Made by a program: the position numbers and the translations under genes
Origin: Bremia lactucae
Taxonomy: Eukaryota; Oomycota; Peronosporomycetes; Peronosporales; Peronosporaceae
Direction of reading: 5' to 3'
DNA length: 44,692 nt
Assembly (NCBI RefSeq): GCF_004359215.1
Contig: NC_090622.1
Location: forward strand, 2,545,171 to 2,589,862
The notes under the pieces: generated by a model
Seen by the model: only the letters and a program-made list of their open reading frames with translations
Database searches by the model: none
What the model was told of the DNA's origin: nothing
Shown: positions 26,859 through 39,268 of the stretch, piece after piece
Layout: each line of letters begins with the position of its first letter
How positions within the stretch are numbered: the stretch's first letter is position 1

Positions 26859-28320
26859 ATGCTGAAAGCAGCGTGCAATATCCCTGAGATACGTGGAGTG
26901 GCACGTCTAAGTCCACCGAGTATGGTCGGCCGAGGTGGCACCATCCTAAGTGTCAATAGTGACACTATTGGCGGTTCGCCAGGGCATTTTGGGTCAAATC
27001 CTCCTAATGCACGTGAGGCGACACGTAAACGTTCGCTGGATAAGGAAGTTGAGTTTTTTAACTCTTTATCGGATGTCAAATTAGACACCATGTCTTGTAT
27101 AGAACCAATACAGGCTGAAAACCCTGGGGACGTGAATGTCCCGGCCTCTAAAAGGCGTATTGTCTTCATCTTCACTCCAAGACAGGATGGACACGAAGCG
27201 TGTATACCCTCACAAAGTGATACGAGTGAGCAAGTACATACGCTTGTAAATGGCGTAACCGGTAACATTGAGGGGGAAGTAAGCCTTGCGGCAATCCTCT
27301 CGTTACATGCTCTTTTAGAGCTAGACGAAATGTCTATTGATGAGTGCGGTCGAGTCTTAAAAACTGGTGACTTATCTGAAATGATGGTCATTCGACCTAT
27401 GGTTGAGTTAAACTCATCGTCACTTCTAGACGAAGCTGTCCTGGATGACACAAAAGGTGCACTTTGTGCGCGAAATGGGTCACCGATCCTGGAAGATCCT
27501 ACGGATCCTTTTTATTCCTTAATTAAGGAATTCCAAGATAAGGTATGTAATAACCCACCATCTGTTTTAGCTCCGGATAGAAGTGTTCATCATGAAATTG
27601 ACTTAGTAATGGGAACCAAATACTGTGTCACAAGAACAATGGCTTTTACCAAAGGAGCAGTGTGACGTCATTGACGATTTCTTCCATGCAAAGCACGAGG
27701 CTGAAATGTTACGAGAGAACAAATCTCCTCATTCGACACCGACATTTTTGTGTCAAAAAGCCAAATGGTAAATGGCGCATTGTACATGCTTATAATAAGC
27801 TTAAGGCTGCCACTATACCAGCCCAAACCCCCATTCCTAGAAAAGATGTTCTTTAGAACAATATGGTGGGATGTACAATGTACAGTGCATTGGACTTAGT
27901 CAATGGTTACTACCAAGTGCTTATGCGAGCTAGTGATATCCCGCTTACAGCGGTTAGCACCCAAAGCGGCATGTAATGGGAGTGGCTGGTTTTCCACAAT
28001 GGCTTTCCAACGCCCCGGCAACATTTAATCGTCTAGTGACGCAACTGTTTCGCCCTCATCGAGGTTATGCACAGACTTATTTCGATGACATTTTTGTCCA
28101 TAGTCGTGCGGAGCAGGGTCGGTCGGATATGGAAAACCATTTAGACCATTTGCGAGCAGTGCTCGAATGCATGCGCACAAAAAAATTGTATGCCAATGCA
28201 TCTAAATGCATTTTTGGCGCAGACGAAATTCCTTCTTTAGAAAACTTCATTGGAAAGCGATGCCTTAGAGCGATTCCGCTAAGGTAAAAGCCATAGTAGA
28301 TTGGCCGGTTCCTAAAAACC
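26859..28320 (+). pseudogene. Protease-RT spacer and reverse transcriptase, copy 2
   Basis: A 268-codon open frame (26859-27665) covers the spacer and the start of RT (DPFYSLIKEFQDKVCNNPPS). After a frameshift come SALDLVNGYYQVLMRASDIP (about 27885), FPQWLSNAPATFNRLVTQLF (27990-28050) and an intact catalytic box YFDDIFVHSRAEQ (about 28078-28115). Frameshifts lie near 27660, 27750 and 28250. Confidence 0.9.
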
Positions 28321-28328
28321 AAAAGGAT

Positions 28329-28870
28329 TTGCTTAAGTGGTTGGGTCTCGCCAATTATTTACACAAATATAGCAAAAATTACGCTGATATGGCTAGGCCA
28401 TTATCTAAACTCCTAAAGAAAGATATAGAATGGTGCTGGACTAGCACCGAAAATAATGCTTTTCGAGCAGTTAAGGGTAGTCTTATCCATGCCCCGATTC
28501 TGGTACTGCCAAACCCAAATTGGCCTTTCAGTATCGTCTTTGACGCATCAGATTTTGCCATTGGCAGTGCTCTGTTACAAACAGATGTTGATGGGCATCA
28601 ACGTGTTATTGCGTTCGAGTCTAAAAAGCTTAAAGCTGCGGAAAAGAACTACCCAGTTCATGACAAAGAGTTCCTTGTTATGAAGTATGCTCTCGTCAAA
28701 TTCAGAGGTCATCCACTCGGCTCTAAGCCGTTTGTGATTTTTACAGATCACACATCATTGCGCACGGCGACTAAGTCGCCCCATCTCTCACAGAAAATGG
28801 CCCGATAACTATCTTTTTTTGCGGAATCCAACTTCGTGGTGAAGTATAAGCCCGGCAAGCAAAATGCTTT
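28329..28870 (+). pseudogene. RNase H and connection, copy 2
   Basis: Open at 28329-28808: LKWLGLANYLHKYSKNYADM (RT thumb), then IVFDASDFAIGSALLQTDVD with the catalytic Asp, and FVIFTDHTSLRTATKSPHLS. A TAA stop at 28806 follows QKMAR, then the connection reads VKYKPGKQNALADALSRRP. Confidence 0.9.
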
Positions 28871-28879
28871 GGCCGACGC

Positions 28880-30115
28880 GTTATCACGCAGGCCGGATTA
28901 TGAGATTCTCATTCAACGACTATCTCGTCACCTATTCCTGAATTAATCAGTTCGGCTTACGCCAAGGATAAACAGTGTGCAGCTCTGCTACGAGCGTTAT
29001 AGGACTCAAATTGGGTATTAAATTGGCGGCACGTTTGCGTGCAAGGTTACATCGATTTCTATCGATAACAACCTGTTGCACAAACATCGCGGACCCTCCG
29101 CGTGTCATTGTTCCTCATGATGAGGAGGTGAAGTACCGGATCCAATATGAGGCACACGATACTGTCCTTGGTGGTCATCTCGCTTGAGAAAAGACCTACG
29201 GCTTCATAGGCCAGAGTCGGTGGCCCAAACTTTAAAAATGGGTCAGCACATATATTCGCACATGCGAAACGTGCCAACGGATTAAACCCTCGACACATGC
29301 TGCTGCGCCACTGGCGAGTCTTCCCGTCCCCATAGGATTGTGGGAGTCCATTAGTATGGATTTCGTCTTTGGGCTACCGAAAGATTCAGCCGGTAACTCC
29401 GGTATAGTGGTCTTTGTTGACCGTTTGAGCAAAATGGCTTACTAAGCAGCCGTGCCAGATTCCATTGATGGAGACGGTACAGCTAAGCTGTTCATCGATC
29501 GCGTGTTTCGAAAACATGGTTTGCCAGTGGCAATTATCTCTGATCGGGATCCCCGATTTTACGGGTAAATCTGGAAATCAATTTTCCGAGTGCTTATAAC
29601 CAGATTGGAGATGTCCACTGCGGACCATCCACAGACCGATGGTCGAACTGAACTTGTCAATCGCGTCATTGAAGACGTTTAACGCAGCGTGTGTGCTCAG
29701 ACACCAAAGCGCTGGAGCTCAATGCTCCCAGTAGTGGAGTTTGCGTTCAATGACGCTGTTCATGCCTCTACAGGCTATACTGTGTTCTATGTAAACGGTC
29801 TTACCAACCGCGCGTTCCATTAACGATACCACTGCAGGGTTAAGGGCTTGGTGGGGGAGAATTAGCCGATAGGCTTGCCGATATCAGCCCTGTTACCGTT
29901 CGGAAACAAGTAAGCGAGTTTCTCGCGACGCGATTTAGTGTCTTAAGACATGTAAGGGATACGATGGCTGATAGCCAAGACAAACAAAAAGAACAAGCAG
30001 ATGCCAAAGGCAGAAGCTGTATTAATTCTTATATGGTCGGAGACCGAGTTTTACTAAACGCTAAAAACCTACCTACCAACTTGGTTTCCGCGGTCTTCAA
30101 GACCAAATTGCGCCC
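28880..30115 (+). pseudogene. Integrase, copy 2
   Basis: Split over frames. Zinc-binding pieces are near 29150-29300 (TYIRTCETCQRIKP-like, with both Cys preserved). The core keeps both catalytic Asp residues (VVFVDRLSKMAY near 29410; AIISDRDPRF near 29530) and a Glu in TADHPQTDGRTELVNRV near 29620-29660. Stops follow KMAY, RFYG and IEDV. The distal part with SRDKQKEQADAKGRSC-type sequence is open from 29964. Confidence 0.85.
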
Positions 30116-30700
30116 GCGCTTTATTGGACCATTTACGGTCGTGGCCAAGAAGGGCCTAGCTTATACGCTAAACCTTCCCAGCAAGCTGCGTACACACCCA
30201 GTGTTTTACGTTGGCTTGCTTAAGCCATATCGGGACCCTTCCCACGTGGACTTGAAGGCGCTTGCGCCGAGACAGGCGGTCGTGCCGCAGATTGCTGCAT
30301 CCTCACCAGGATGTCCAGCTGGCCCTCTAAACGAGGCTGCTGACGCTCCAGCGTCGAAAGACGGTCCCGAACCGCCTCAAAAGAGCTCTCAACCCGAGCA
30401 AGGACCTCACGAAGAAGTTGCACCTCGTGCCGTAGAGCATCAAATGCTTCCGCCGAAATTTCGGCCCCCTCCCGCGCTGCTTGATGCGCGGGGGAACCTT
30501 CAATTTCATGTGGATAAACTTTTAAAGCGACTTCGTCGTGAGGGTCAATACCAGTATCTGGTGAAGTGGCTAGGGTACCCCTCTTCTGAAAACTCTTAGG
30601 AGTTCGAGGTACCTCTTCGGCAAGATTGCCCGTACGCCTTTGACGTTTTTGGGCGCCAAGATCAGTGTCAACTCGCGTCAAACGACACTTCCCACCACTA
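29964..30700 (+). pseudogene. Integrase C-terminus and chromodomain, copy 2
   Basis: One open frame of 211 codons (29964-30599) spans MVGDRVLLNAKNLPTNLVSA, the GPF/Y motif, a Pro-rich linker and the chromodomain up to the shared TAG in place of Trp. This is the longest intact view of the family A pol end. The opposite strand is also open from 30681 to 30220. Confidence 0.9.
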
Positions 30701-31646
30701 AACGTGGGATTAGGTGGACCTATAGCCTCAGTGCGGCTTCGATGTATGGTTGTACGGTCAACCGAAGCACAAATTTATTGGCTAGGCCTTTCTTCGTTTT
30801 GTTGCATAAATGCCAACTGGCCTTTGGCCTGAAGCTTAGCGAAATCGAAGCGAAGCTTCCGTTCCAAACGAACATCACCTCTATCCGCAGGCTCTCTGAT
30901 ATTCCAGATGTTACGAAGTCGGCGGTCCTGGTGGACCCATTTCTAAATGAGACTTCATTTTCACTCCTTGTTTCGTTTGGAAACAAAACGATCGAAATTT
31001 CCCTGATGGAGGTCACCGAAGCCCCACGGGCTTGATCACGTAAACGCGTCAGATACTGGCTTCGCGTCATTACCTTTGGCGTAAGGTATTGCTCATGAGG
31101 AGCGTCGCGGGCAGCGATCTCCTCCGGCGTCCTCACCGGGTCACCAGAGATCCAGATGGCCAGGCTATGACCCGCTATATCTTTGAGACGCTCGTCCGCA
31201 CTAAGCGGAGTGAATCGATATTCACTATGAGCTTTAGCTTTCGATATCTCGGCAGCTCGACGACGAGCTCTTTCCTCGATGAGGATTATCTGCTCTTGCT
31301 CTCAACAACGAGCACATTTGTAATGATGTTGGACTCAGGGTCCCGTGTCCTGCTCAATGCAGTTAAGACATCAGCGGGGAACGGATTCGGGGCCCGCCGA
31401 CGTTCATCCGGAGGAGAAGGCGTGAGCGAACGACGCTCTTTCTACTCCTCCTCTGATTGAGAGTGACTTTCAAAGTCCACCATTCCCTCATCGTCGAGGA
31501 AGGTGCTAAGAGTCTGTGACTCACGCTTGATTGCATTTAACAAAGGAATGAAAAACACAACCAAATGGTTAGCTGTTTAGGTTCCAACCTCAAAGAGAAA
31601 TGAAGCGAATGTTGTCACTCGGTGTCAACAGTCTGATGGGGGAGGG
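30220..31646 (-). pseudogene. Antisense gag-like / coiled-coil frame, copy 2
   Basis: Same content as in copy 1. The coiled-coil frame (30681-30220, 153 codons, ATG-started) overlaps the chromodomain frame by nearly 400 bp in antisense and continues past the coiled coil with QQSAARPPVSAQAPSSPRGK. The upstream part (31136-30720) is identical in protein to copies 1 and 3. Confidence 0.5.
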
Positions 31647-32131
31647 TGTAATGTGGCACACATCGGTTGGAGAACCGTTGTTGTGGTACATTTACTTAAT
31701 GGGTAAAATACCCTTTTATATAATTTTAAAATAGTTAGTTACTTAAATCCCATTTATTATGGGTAACAAATGTGGTCGCCGCCAGATGTAAATCTGGCGG
31801 CCAAAATATATTTTAATTAGCTAGGTAAGGTCTTTAGATTTAATTAATCAAATAAAGTTCAGTTCCCCTTTTGATCTTAAAGCTTTTAAGTGCCTTCCTA
31901 AGGCTTGCGCATTGATCTGTAAGAGATAGATGTCTTTCTAAGGTATATCCTCTTGGGCACTAGTTGCCACTTAATTACACGAATGCCTGAATCCCTTGAA
32001 CTAGAATTCCTTAAGCTTTAATAGCGTGTACGACTCCCTGAGTTATTAAACCCGTTAGTTCAATAGAAGTAAGTGACTCTCTGAGTCTGAAAGTCTTCCT
32101 CTGACTTTAGGAGCGAGGTGGCTCCGCTACA
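31647..32131 (+). repeat. 3' LTR of chromovirus copy 2 (485 bp)
   Basis: TGTAATGTGG...GCTCCGCTACA, preceded by the polypurine tract at 31636-31646. Nearly identical to 21821-22304 and 40808-41292; shares AAGGTCTTTAGATT with copy 3, where copy 1 has AAGGTTTTAGATT. Confidence 0.92.
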
Positions 32132-32177
32132 TATCACCTCCATCCGTCCTTGGAGTTGGTCTTGTTCCTTTGTGAGC

Positions 32178-32696
32178 TGTAACGAGATGTCCCGTCACAT
32201 TAGTATCATATCCTATAAGAGAAATAACAAAAATTAATTTCTTATAAGAGGAAATAAACAAAGAAGTAAATATCATTATTAGTTTTGTAGGCAGGCACGT
32301 CGTAATGCGGCCACGCTCTACTTAGACACACACCCTAGCACGTGTGCACTACCAAGTAAGAAGTAGTTTTCAGACTGATTTATATTTAATCGCATCAAAT
32401 ATATATACCTATTCTTACCAATCAAAAATATCATCTCTGTAGATATAATAATATAAATTGCGAGCGTATCTTTTTAGATACCTCGCACAACGGATGACGC
32501 TAACCGTCATCACGGATAACGCTAGGCGTCATCCCTCCTAATGTGAACGCACCTAGGTGCATCACATACACAAGGGTTGGTCACAAATGTGAAGCATGCC
32601 CGATTATTGGATGGAATTACTTTATTTAGAAATTGACCATCCCCTTAAGTACTTAACGGCGACTATGTAGCATTTTGGCAACTTTAGCCCGTTACA
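32178..32696 (+). repeat. Family B LTR, block 2 (519 bp)
   Basis: TGTAACGAGA...CCCGTTACA, no differences seen by eye from 22351-22869. Confidence 0.88.
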
Positions 32697-32828
32697 CCAT
32701 CCCCTTTAAAAGAAAGAAGTTACATTCTAAAATTCGTCAGAGAGGAAGGAGGAAGTGGGATCTGCTTAACACGCCGCTAGTTCTCTCATTCACTCTAGCG
32801 ACCTTTGTTTTCATACACGGCGCCAAAG

Positions 32829-34332
32829 ATGTCACCTAAAAGGGACCGCGTTGGTGGGTCGTCTGCGAAGATACACACTTAGCCTCGCGCTAATCGCACG
32901 CTCCGCGGTAACACGCCAGCAGCGTCCAATGCCTTAGTCGAAACGCCGACAGCTACTGTTGCTGTCGCCTTAACGGGGCTTAAGGATCCGACCCACTTCA
33001 ACAGTGAGGATGTTGATTCGCCGCTCATTGTCGACTACAATGAGTCGGCACCGTTGCCGTTACTCATAGTAGTGATTTGGACAACGAGCTCATGAGGAAG
33101 GATGATGGCGCATTATTGCCCAACCAAACTTCTCTTATGGATTACATCATGGAGACAGCAACATTTACGAATGCTGTCTCGTCGTCTGCGCTGGATAGCG
33201 CAGCGACAGGTAATGAGTGCGCTGCCCATAAAGGCGCAGCCGCTTCTCCGTTCGGTATAGCCACAACGCCTTATGCTCAGACCCTATCCATAATGGTTTT
33301 GACATAGAGGATTCTGAGCCTAAAGCTCCGTCGGCGACACGTGAATGTGCTCAGTCGGTGTCACGAGCCAGTCGTTAAGAACGTGGCTATGTGACGAGTG
33401 GCATACCAAAGATGCCCCATCCATCTAAATGGCCTGGTTTAAACCGGCCAAGAGCGTCGCTCCTAGAGCGCGCTCTACCAGACGCTCATAAATATTATGG
33501 CGTCTTTATATCATGGAAAGCTCAGGAAAAATTGCTTGGGCGTATTTTCCCGATCCCGATCGTGTTGTGTTCAAATAAAACGCCCGACCAGTAAGAGGCG
33601 GAATTCACGCACCGCATATATTCGCATTCCGATGCGATAAAACAGCGGTCGCAGTGAATTAATTTCGCTCGCTTGCGTGTAAAAGATATCATGGGCGGTA
33701 CTGTACCCCCTGTATCTTCTCACAACGCTGCTTCTGCTAGTCCGTTTGAGACTAGCTAAGAGGCCTCAGCTGGTGCTCCTTTTCATAGTCAACCACCAAC
33801 TTAGACACATCAATACGTAGGGTATTAATCGGTTCCCAAGAGTCAAAGCTCTTCGGGTAACCTATCAATTGGACGAGGATCTAATACCTGCGCCTCACGG
33901 AGCCGCCGGCAAGCAAGCTTCCAACAAGAAAGCGCTGTTTCCCACCCGCATCCATTAGTACAGGCGGCGCCCGATAGGAGTGGCGATCCCGCCCACCTAC
34001 TCGCGGCTGCCTTCCCTTCGTCCGTTCAGTCACAGGCGTTTAGCGCTGCTGAACGACGTGTTGCGGATCTCGAGAGTCAACTCTCGCGACTGACCTCGGA
34101 TCTTTGTGATGTCCGAGCGACGGCTCGTCAGGGTTATGAACGCCCGAAGCCTCGCTTGGATCTTTTTGAGTCGATAATGCTGAGAGATCTGCGTTACTCG
34201 CGTGATGTTTCTCGCTCTCCGAGTCCTGTTCGTGGTATGATGAGTCAGTCGGCTGATAGTTTTTCGCCTTCACCGTCTCCCTCACCCGAACGACGCTCGA
34301 CTCACAGTCGGCGTCACCATCGGTCTCCTTAG
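32829..34332 (+). pseudogene. Family B gag relic, block 2
   Basis: The same ATG, TAG at codon 18 and frameshifts as block 1, but the 3' part is fuller: from about 34020 an open frame reads AAERRVADLESQLSRLTSDL (coiled coil) and then a Ser/Pro/Arg-rich tail (SPSPSPSPERRSTHSRRHHR) ending at a TAG at 34330. The Arg-rich tail may bind RNA in place of a zinc knuckle. The opposite strand is also open here. Confidence 0.65.
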
Positions 34333-36083
34333 ACGGATGGGAATATGTGATCTCATTTGGGTCTACATACCGTTTCAGACGACCCACGTAGAATCCGGGT
34401 GCGTCTTCATATACCGGGGAAGGGTGGGCCTATAGGTATGGTATTAACCTCTTCTACTACCGTAAAGGGCCCGATCAAACGCGGCAACAACTTCGTAGTA
34501 CCTCCATTTAGTACAGAAATCGCATTCTTATGTAAGGCAGCAGTGCTTAATAGTACGTTTACACCCAGTCTAAAACGTTCATTATTTTTGCGACCATTTC
34601 GGCCCGCATTCTCTTTTTGCTTGTCCTGTGCGCTTGCCATCGCGTCACGGACTTTTCGTGTGATGGCTAATCGCTCATCCACAAAGCCGGGAGCCTCGCT
34701 TACGCTTTTAGCATCAAACTCGCCTATGATACCACCGAGAGGTCGGTCATAAGGCGTAGTTATATCGAGCAATGCTAAACTGGCAGGGTCACCAGGGCAA
34801 GTTTCTGTCGTTGAGATGATACCCTCTCGGGTCATCGTCATATCGACGAAACTATGTCCCTCTTTCGCACGGAGCATAGTCAGGGACCTTCCACCACTAA
34901 GACTCGGGCTGCGCACAGGCGATACTGGCGTCCGAGGATGGCGCAGTCCGTTAATATACAACGTGTCTCCCCGTACTGGCGTGGACGCTGTTATTTATAG
35001 CGAACTCCACAAAAGGCAATTGCTTGCTCCACTCTTTGGGAGTTGCTATAGTGCGTAAGATCCGCCACGACGGTCTGTTTGGCCGTCGGTCTGGGGATGA
35101 TCCGCGGTCGGCATGTGAAGCTTGCTACCTAGCAGCTCGAACACATGTCGACAAAAACCAGACGTAAAACGTGGATCTTGGTCCGATACTATGGACTCGG
35201 GCATCCCCTGTAGTCTGTAAACATGATCCAGGAACAGGATAGCTGCCTCCTTGCCTGGGATCCTTGTTTTTCATGGTGCGAAATGCACCATTTTGCTTAA
35301 GACGACTAGCCCCGTCCGATTCTTATGATTGGTCGGCATGCCAAACATGAAGTCCAGACTTGCTGACTTCCAACAGTTGGTTGGAATCGGTAGCGGCTTC
35401 AGTGGCGCACTACTGAACAGTGCAGGCTTAATACGCTGACACTGTTCGCAGGAGCGAATATAGTTGGCCACCCATCTATATAGGTGTGGCCACCAAAATT
35501 CCTCTGACACTCGTAAGAATGTCTTTTCACAACCCAGATGCCCACTAGATGGCGCATCATGGAGCTCGTGAAGGGTCATCAGCTTGAGATCTGTGTCTCA
35601 AGGCACATAGAGTCTCAAGGGATCACAAGGTGACAGCTGATGCCATAACAGGCCGTGACAGCTGATGCCATAACGGGCCGTGACAGCTGATGCCATAACA
35701 GGCCATCGCTGTAGCTAAAGCGATTTAGCTTAGCTTTCAGGTGCGACGGAAGGGTTACTTTTCGGCCACCAAAGTGACCCAACAGCAGGCGACAATGGTC
35801 GTCCTGACTGTAGCTCTCTTTTATTTCAGAGGTTAATGAGCTCGTCACGTGGTATGCCTGTATGGCTGCCAACGTTTACGGCAGAAATTGTGCTTTAGCA
35901 CTAGATACACTTTTCTAGTGTCTTACCTCGAAGTCTGGTCTGCGCGATAAAGCGTCAGCCAAGCCATTCAACTTACCCGGTTTGTATTCAACTTTGAAAT
36001 TAAACTCAGAGAAGAATGTAAGTCATCTTGCCATTCTAGGCGAGAGGTGCGGTGAGTTTATTGCGGTCCGCAGTGATGCGTGA
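34040..36083 (-). pseudogene. Family C pol relic (RNase H end, integrase), block 2
   Basis: Minus strand, from the gap leftwards: RNase H end and connection (FNFKVEYKPGKLNGLADALS, about 36010-35945), a zinc-binding domain with all His and Cys (35579-35430: HDAPSSGHLG, then YIRSCEQCQRIKP), and the core start DFMFGMPTNHKNRTGLVVLS. The FVDR motif with the first catalytic Asp is missing from GLVV-LSKMVHF. SDQDPRF (second Asp) is kept near 35190, and the GPF/Y end lies at 34961-34407, followed by an open charged tail to 34040. A 25-bp triplication at 35630-35704 also breaks the frame. Confidence 0.8.
35630..35704. repeat. 25-bp tandem repeat, three units, within family C pol
   Basis: GTGACAGCTGATGCCATAAC plus AGGCC, three times; the middle unit has GGGCC. 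Since 25 is not a multiple of three, the expansion shifts the reading frame of the minus-strand pol between RNase H and integrase. Confidence 0.95.
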
Positions 36084-36815
36084 NNNNNNNNNNNNNNNNN
36101 NNNNNNNNNNNNNNNNNNNNNNNNNNNNNNNNNNNNNNNNNNNNNNNNNNNNNNNNNNNNNNNNNNNNNNNNNNNNNNNNNNNNNNNNNNNNNNNNNNNN
36201 NNNNNNNNNNNNNNNNNNNNNNNNNNNNNNNNNNNNNNNNNNNNNNNNNNNNNNNNNNNNNNNNNNNNNNNNNNNNNNNNNNNNNNNNNNNNNNNNNNNN
36301 NNNNNNNNNNNNNNNNNNNNNNNNNNNNNNNNNNNNNNNNNNNNNNNNNNNNNNNNNNNNNNNNNNNNNNNNNNNNNNNNNNNNNNNNNNNNNNNNNNNN
36401 NNNNNNNNNNNNNNNNNNNNNNNNNNNNNNNNNNNNNNNNNNNNNNNNNNNNNNNNNNNNNNNNNNNNNNNNNNNNNNNNNNNNNNNNNNNNNNNNNNNN
36501 NNNNNNNNNNNNNNNNNNNNNNNNNNNNNNNNNNNNNNNNNNNNNNNNNNNNNNNNNNNNNNNNNNNNNNNNNNNNNNNNNNNNNNNNNNNNNNNNNNNN
36601 NNNNNNNNNNNNNNNNNNNNNNNNNNNNNNNNNNNNNNNNNNNNNNNNNNNNNNNNNNNNNNNNNNNNNNNNNNNNNNNNNNNNNNNNNNNNNNNNNNNN
36701 NNNNNNNNNNNNNNNNNNNNNNNNNNNNNNNNNNNNNNNNNNNNNNNNNNNNNNNNNNNNNNNNNNNNNNNNNNNNNNNNNNNNNNNNNNNNNNNNNNNN
36801 NNNNNNNNNNNNNNN
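36084..36815. other. Assembly gap (732 N)
   Basis: Unknown sequence. On the left, family C pol on the minus strand runs into it; on the right, chromovirus copy 3 begins inside its RT. Reading frames drawn across it are meaningless. Confidence 1.
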
Positions 36816-37600
36816 TGACGTCATTGACGATTTTTCTCGTGCTAAGCACGAGGCTGGAATGGTACGAGAGAGCAAATCTCCTTATTCGACACCGACATTT
36901 TGTGTCAAAAAGCCAAATGGGTAATGGCGCGTTGCACATGCTTATAATAAGCTTGATGCTGTCACTATACCAGCACAAGCCCCATTCCTAGAAAGAAAGT
37001 TCTTCTAAACAATATGGTGGGATGTACAATGTACAGTGCATTGGACTTAGTCGATGGTTACTACCAACTGCTGATGCAAGCTAGCGATATCCCGCTTACA
37101 GCAGTTAGTATACCAAGCGGTATGTTATGGGAGTAATTGGTTATGCCACAAGGGCTTTTCAACGCCCCGGCAACAATGTAATCGTCTAGTGACGCAAATT
37201 TTCCGCCCTCATCGAAGTTTATGCATAGACTTATTTCGATTTTGTACATAGTCGCGCGGAGCAGGGTCGTCGGATATGGAAACCATTTAGACCATTTGCG
37301 AGCTGTGCTCGAGTGTATTCGCGCAAATAATTTGTATGCCACTGCATCTAAATGCATTTTTGGCGCAGCTGAAATTCATTTCTAGAATGCTTCAATGATA
37401 GCGAGGCGTTAGAGCGGAACCCGCTAAGGTAAAAGCCATAGTAGATTGGCCGGTTCCTAAAACCAAAAGGATTTGCGTATGTGGTTGGGTCTCGCATATT
37501 ATTTACACAAATATAGCGAAAATTACGCTGATATGGCTAGGCCATATCTAATCTCTTTAAAAAGTATACACAATGGTGCTGGACTAGCGCCGAAAATAAT
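36816..37600 (+). pseudogene. Reverse transcriptase relic, copy 3 (partial)
   Basis: Begins within the fingers region (CDVIDDFSRAKHEAGMVRES), keeps SALDLVDGYYQLL (about 37029) and the damaged YFDFVHS box (about 37230). Stops match copy 1. The 5' part is in the gap. Confidence 0.88.
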
Positions 37601-37612
37601 GCTTTCCGAGCA

Positions 37613-37936
37613 GTGAAGGATAGTCTTATCCACGCCCCGATTCTGGCACTGCCAAACTCGAACTGGCCTTTCAGTGTCGTCTGTGACGCATCAGATTTTG
37701 CCATTGGCAGTGCTCTGTTACAAACAGATGTTGATGGGCATGAACGTGTTATTGCGTTCGAGTCTAGACAGCTTAAAGCTGTGGAAAAGTACTACCCAGT
37801 TCATGACCAAGGGTTACTTGCTATAAAGTATGCTCTCGTCAAATTCAGAGTTCATCTGCTCGGCTCTAAGCCGTTTGTGATAAATACAGATCGCGTGTCA
37901 TTACACACGGCGACTAAGTTGCCCCATCTCTCATAG
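37613..37936 (+). pseudogene. RNase H, copy 3
   Basis: Same protein as 18626-18949 of copy 1: VVCDASDFAIGSALLQ, ending at the same TAG after LPHLS. Confidence 0.9.
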
Positions 37937-37985
37937 AAAATGGCCCGGTGGCTATCCTTTTTTTGCGGAATACAACTTCGAAGTA

Positions 37986-39262
37986 ATGTATAAACCCGGC
38001 AAGCAAAATGCTTTGGCCGATGCGTTATCACGCAGGCCGGATTATGAGCTCTCTCAATTAACGACTATAATGTCGCCTATTACTGAATTAATCCGTTCGG
38101 CTTACGCCATAGACGAACAGCGTGTAGCTCTGCTACGAGCTCTAAAGAACTCTGATTTGAGTATTCAATGGCCGGCATGTTTGCGTGCAAGGTTACATCG
38201 ATATTCTATCGATAACGACCTGTTGCTCTATTGCACAGACACCGCGGACCCCCCGCGTGTCGTTGTACCTCATGATGAGGATTTGAAGTACCGAATCCTC
38301 TATGAGGCACACGATACTGTCCTTGCTGGTCATCACGGTAAGGATGAGGCCTACGGCTTTGCAAGCCAGATTTATTGGCGGCCGAAACTTTATAAATGGG
38401 TCAGCACATATGTTCGCACATGCGAATTTGCCAACAGATTGAACCCTCGACGCATGCTGCTGCGCCACTGGCGAGCCTCCCGTCCCCATAAATTGCTGGG
38501 AGTCCATTAGATAGGATTTTGTTTTCGGTCTACCGAAAGATTCAGCCGGTAACTCCGGTAAAGTGGTCTTTGTTAACCGATTGTGCAAAATGGCTCACTT
38601 AGCGGCCGTGTCGGATTCCATCGATGGGGACGGTACAGCTAAGCTGTTTATCGATCTCGTGTTTCGACAGCATGGTTTGCCAATGGCAATTGTCTCTGGT
38701 CGGGACCGCCGTTTCACGGGTAAATTTTGGAAATCAATTTTTCGAGTGCTTGGCACCAGATTGGATATGTCCACTGCGGACCATCCGCAGACCGATGGTT
38801 AAACTGAACGTGTCAATCGCGTCGCGTCACTGAAGACGTTTTACGCAGCGTGTGTGCTCAGACACCAAAGCGCTGGAGCTCAATGCTCCCAGTGTGGAGT
38901 TTGCGTTAAATAACGCTGTCCATGCCTCTACAGGCTATACTCCGTTCTATGTAAACGGTCTCACCCACCCACGCGTTCCATTAACGATACCACTGCGTGG
39001 TTCAGTGCTTGGTGGGGGAGAATTAGCCGATAGGCTTGCTAATTTTAGCCCTGTTACCGTTCGGAAACAAGTAAGCGAGTTTCTCGCGACGCGATTTAGT
39101 GTCTTAAGACATGTCAGGGATACGATGGCTGATAGTTTAGACAAACAAAAAGAACAAGCAGACGCGAAAGGCAGAAGCTGTATTAATTCTTATATGGTCG
39201 GAGACCGAGTTTTACTAAACGCTAAAAATCTACCTACCAGCTTGGTTTCCGCGGTCTTCTAG
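37986..39262 (+). pseudogene. Integrase, copy 3
   Basis: Protein pieces identical to copy 1 (18999-20275), with the same loss of the Cys pair, first Asp (Asn) and second Asp (Gly). Confidence 0.9.
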
Positions 39263-39268
39263 ACCAAA

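Larger units (their letters stand above)
24529..32131 (+). mobile_element. Chromovirus family A, copy 2, decayed, LTR to LTR
   Basis: The same order as copy 1. The RT catalytic box and integrase catalytic Asp residues are still present, so this copy is the best template for the family, but gag, protease and pol are split by frameshifts and by a small inversion. Its 5' LTR cuts into the family C fragment of block 1, so it was placed later than that fragment or joined to it by recombination. No matching target-site duplication: GATAG precedes it and TATCA follows. Confidence 0.9.
32132..36083 (+). mobile_element. Family B/C block 2 (LTR, dead gag +, longer pol -)
   Basis: LTR 32178-32696, gag relic on the plus strand to 34332, then a family C pol in the opposite orientation reaching the assembly gap. 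Left of about 33670 it matches block 1 almost base for base; right of that it matches block 3 instead. Confidence 0.8.

Noticed and set aside
35630..35704. CRISPR-like array
   Set aside because: The units abut with no spacers and the context is a eukaryotic retroelement, so it is a simple tandem repeat.
36036..36991. Long frames across the N run on both strands
   Set aside because: They are open only because N codons are not stops; the known sequence on the two sides belongs to different elements in opposite orientation.
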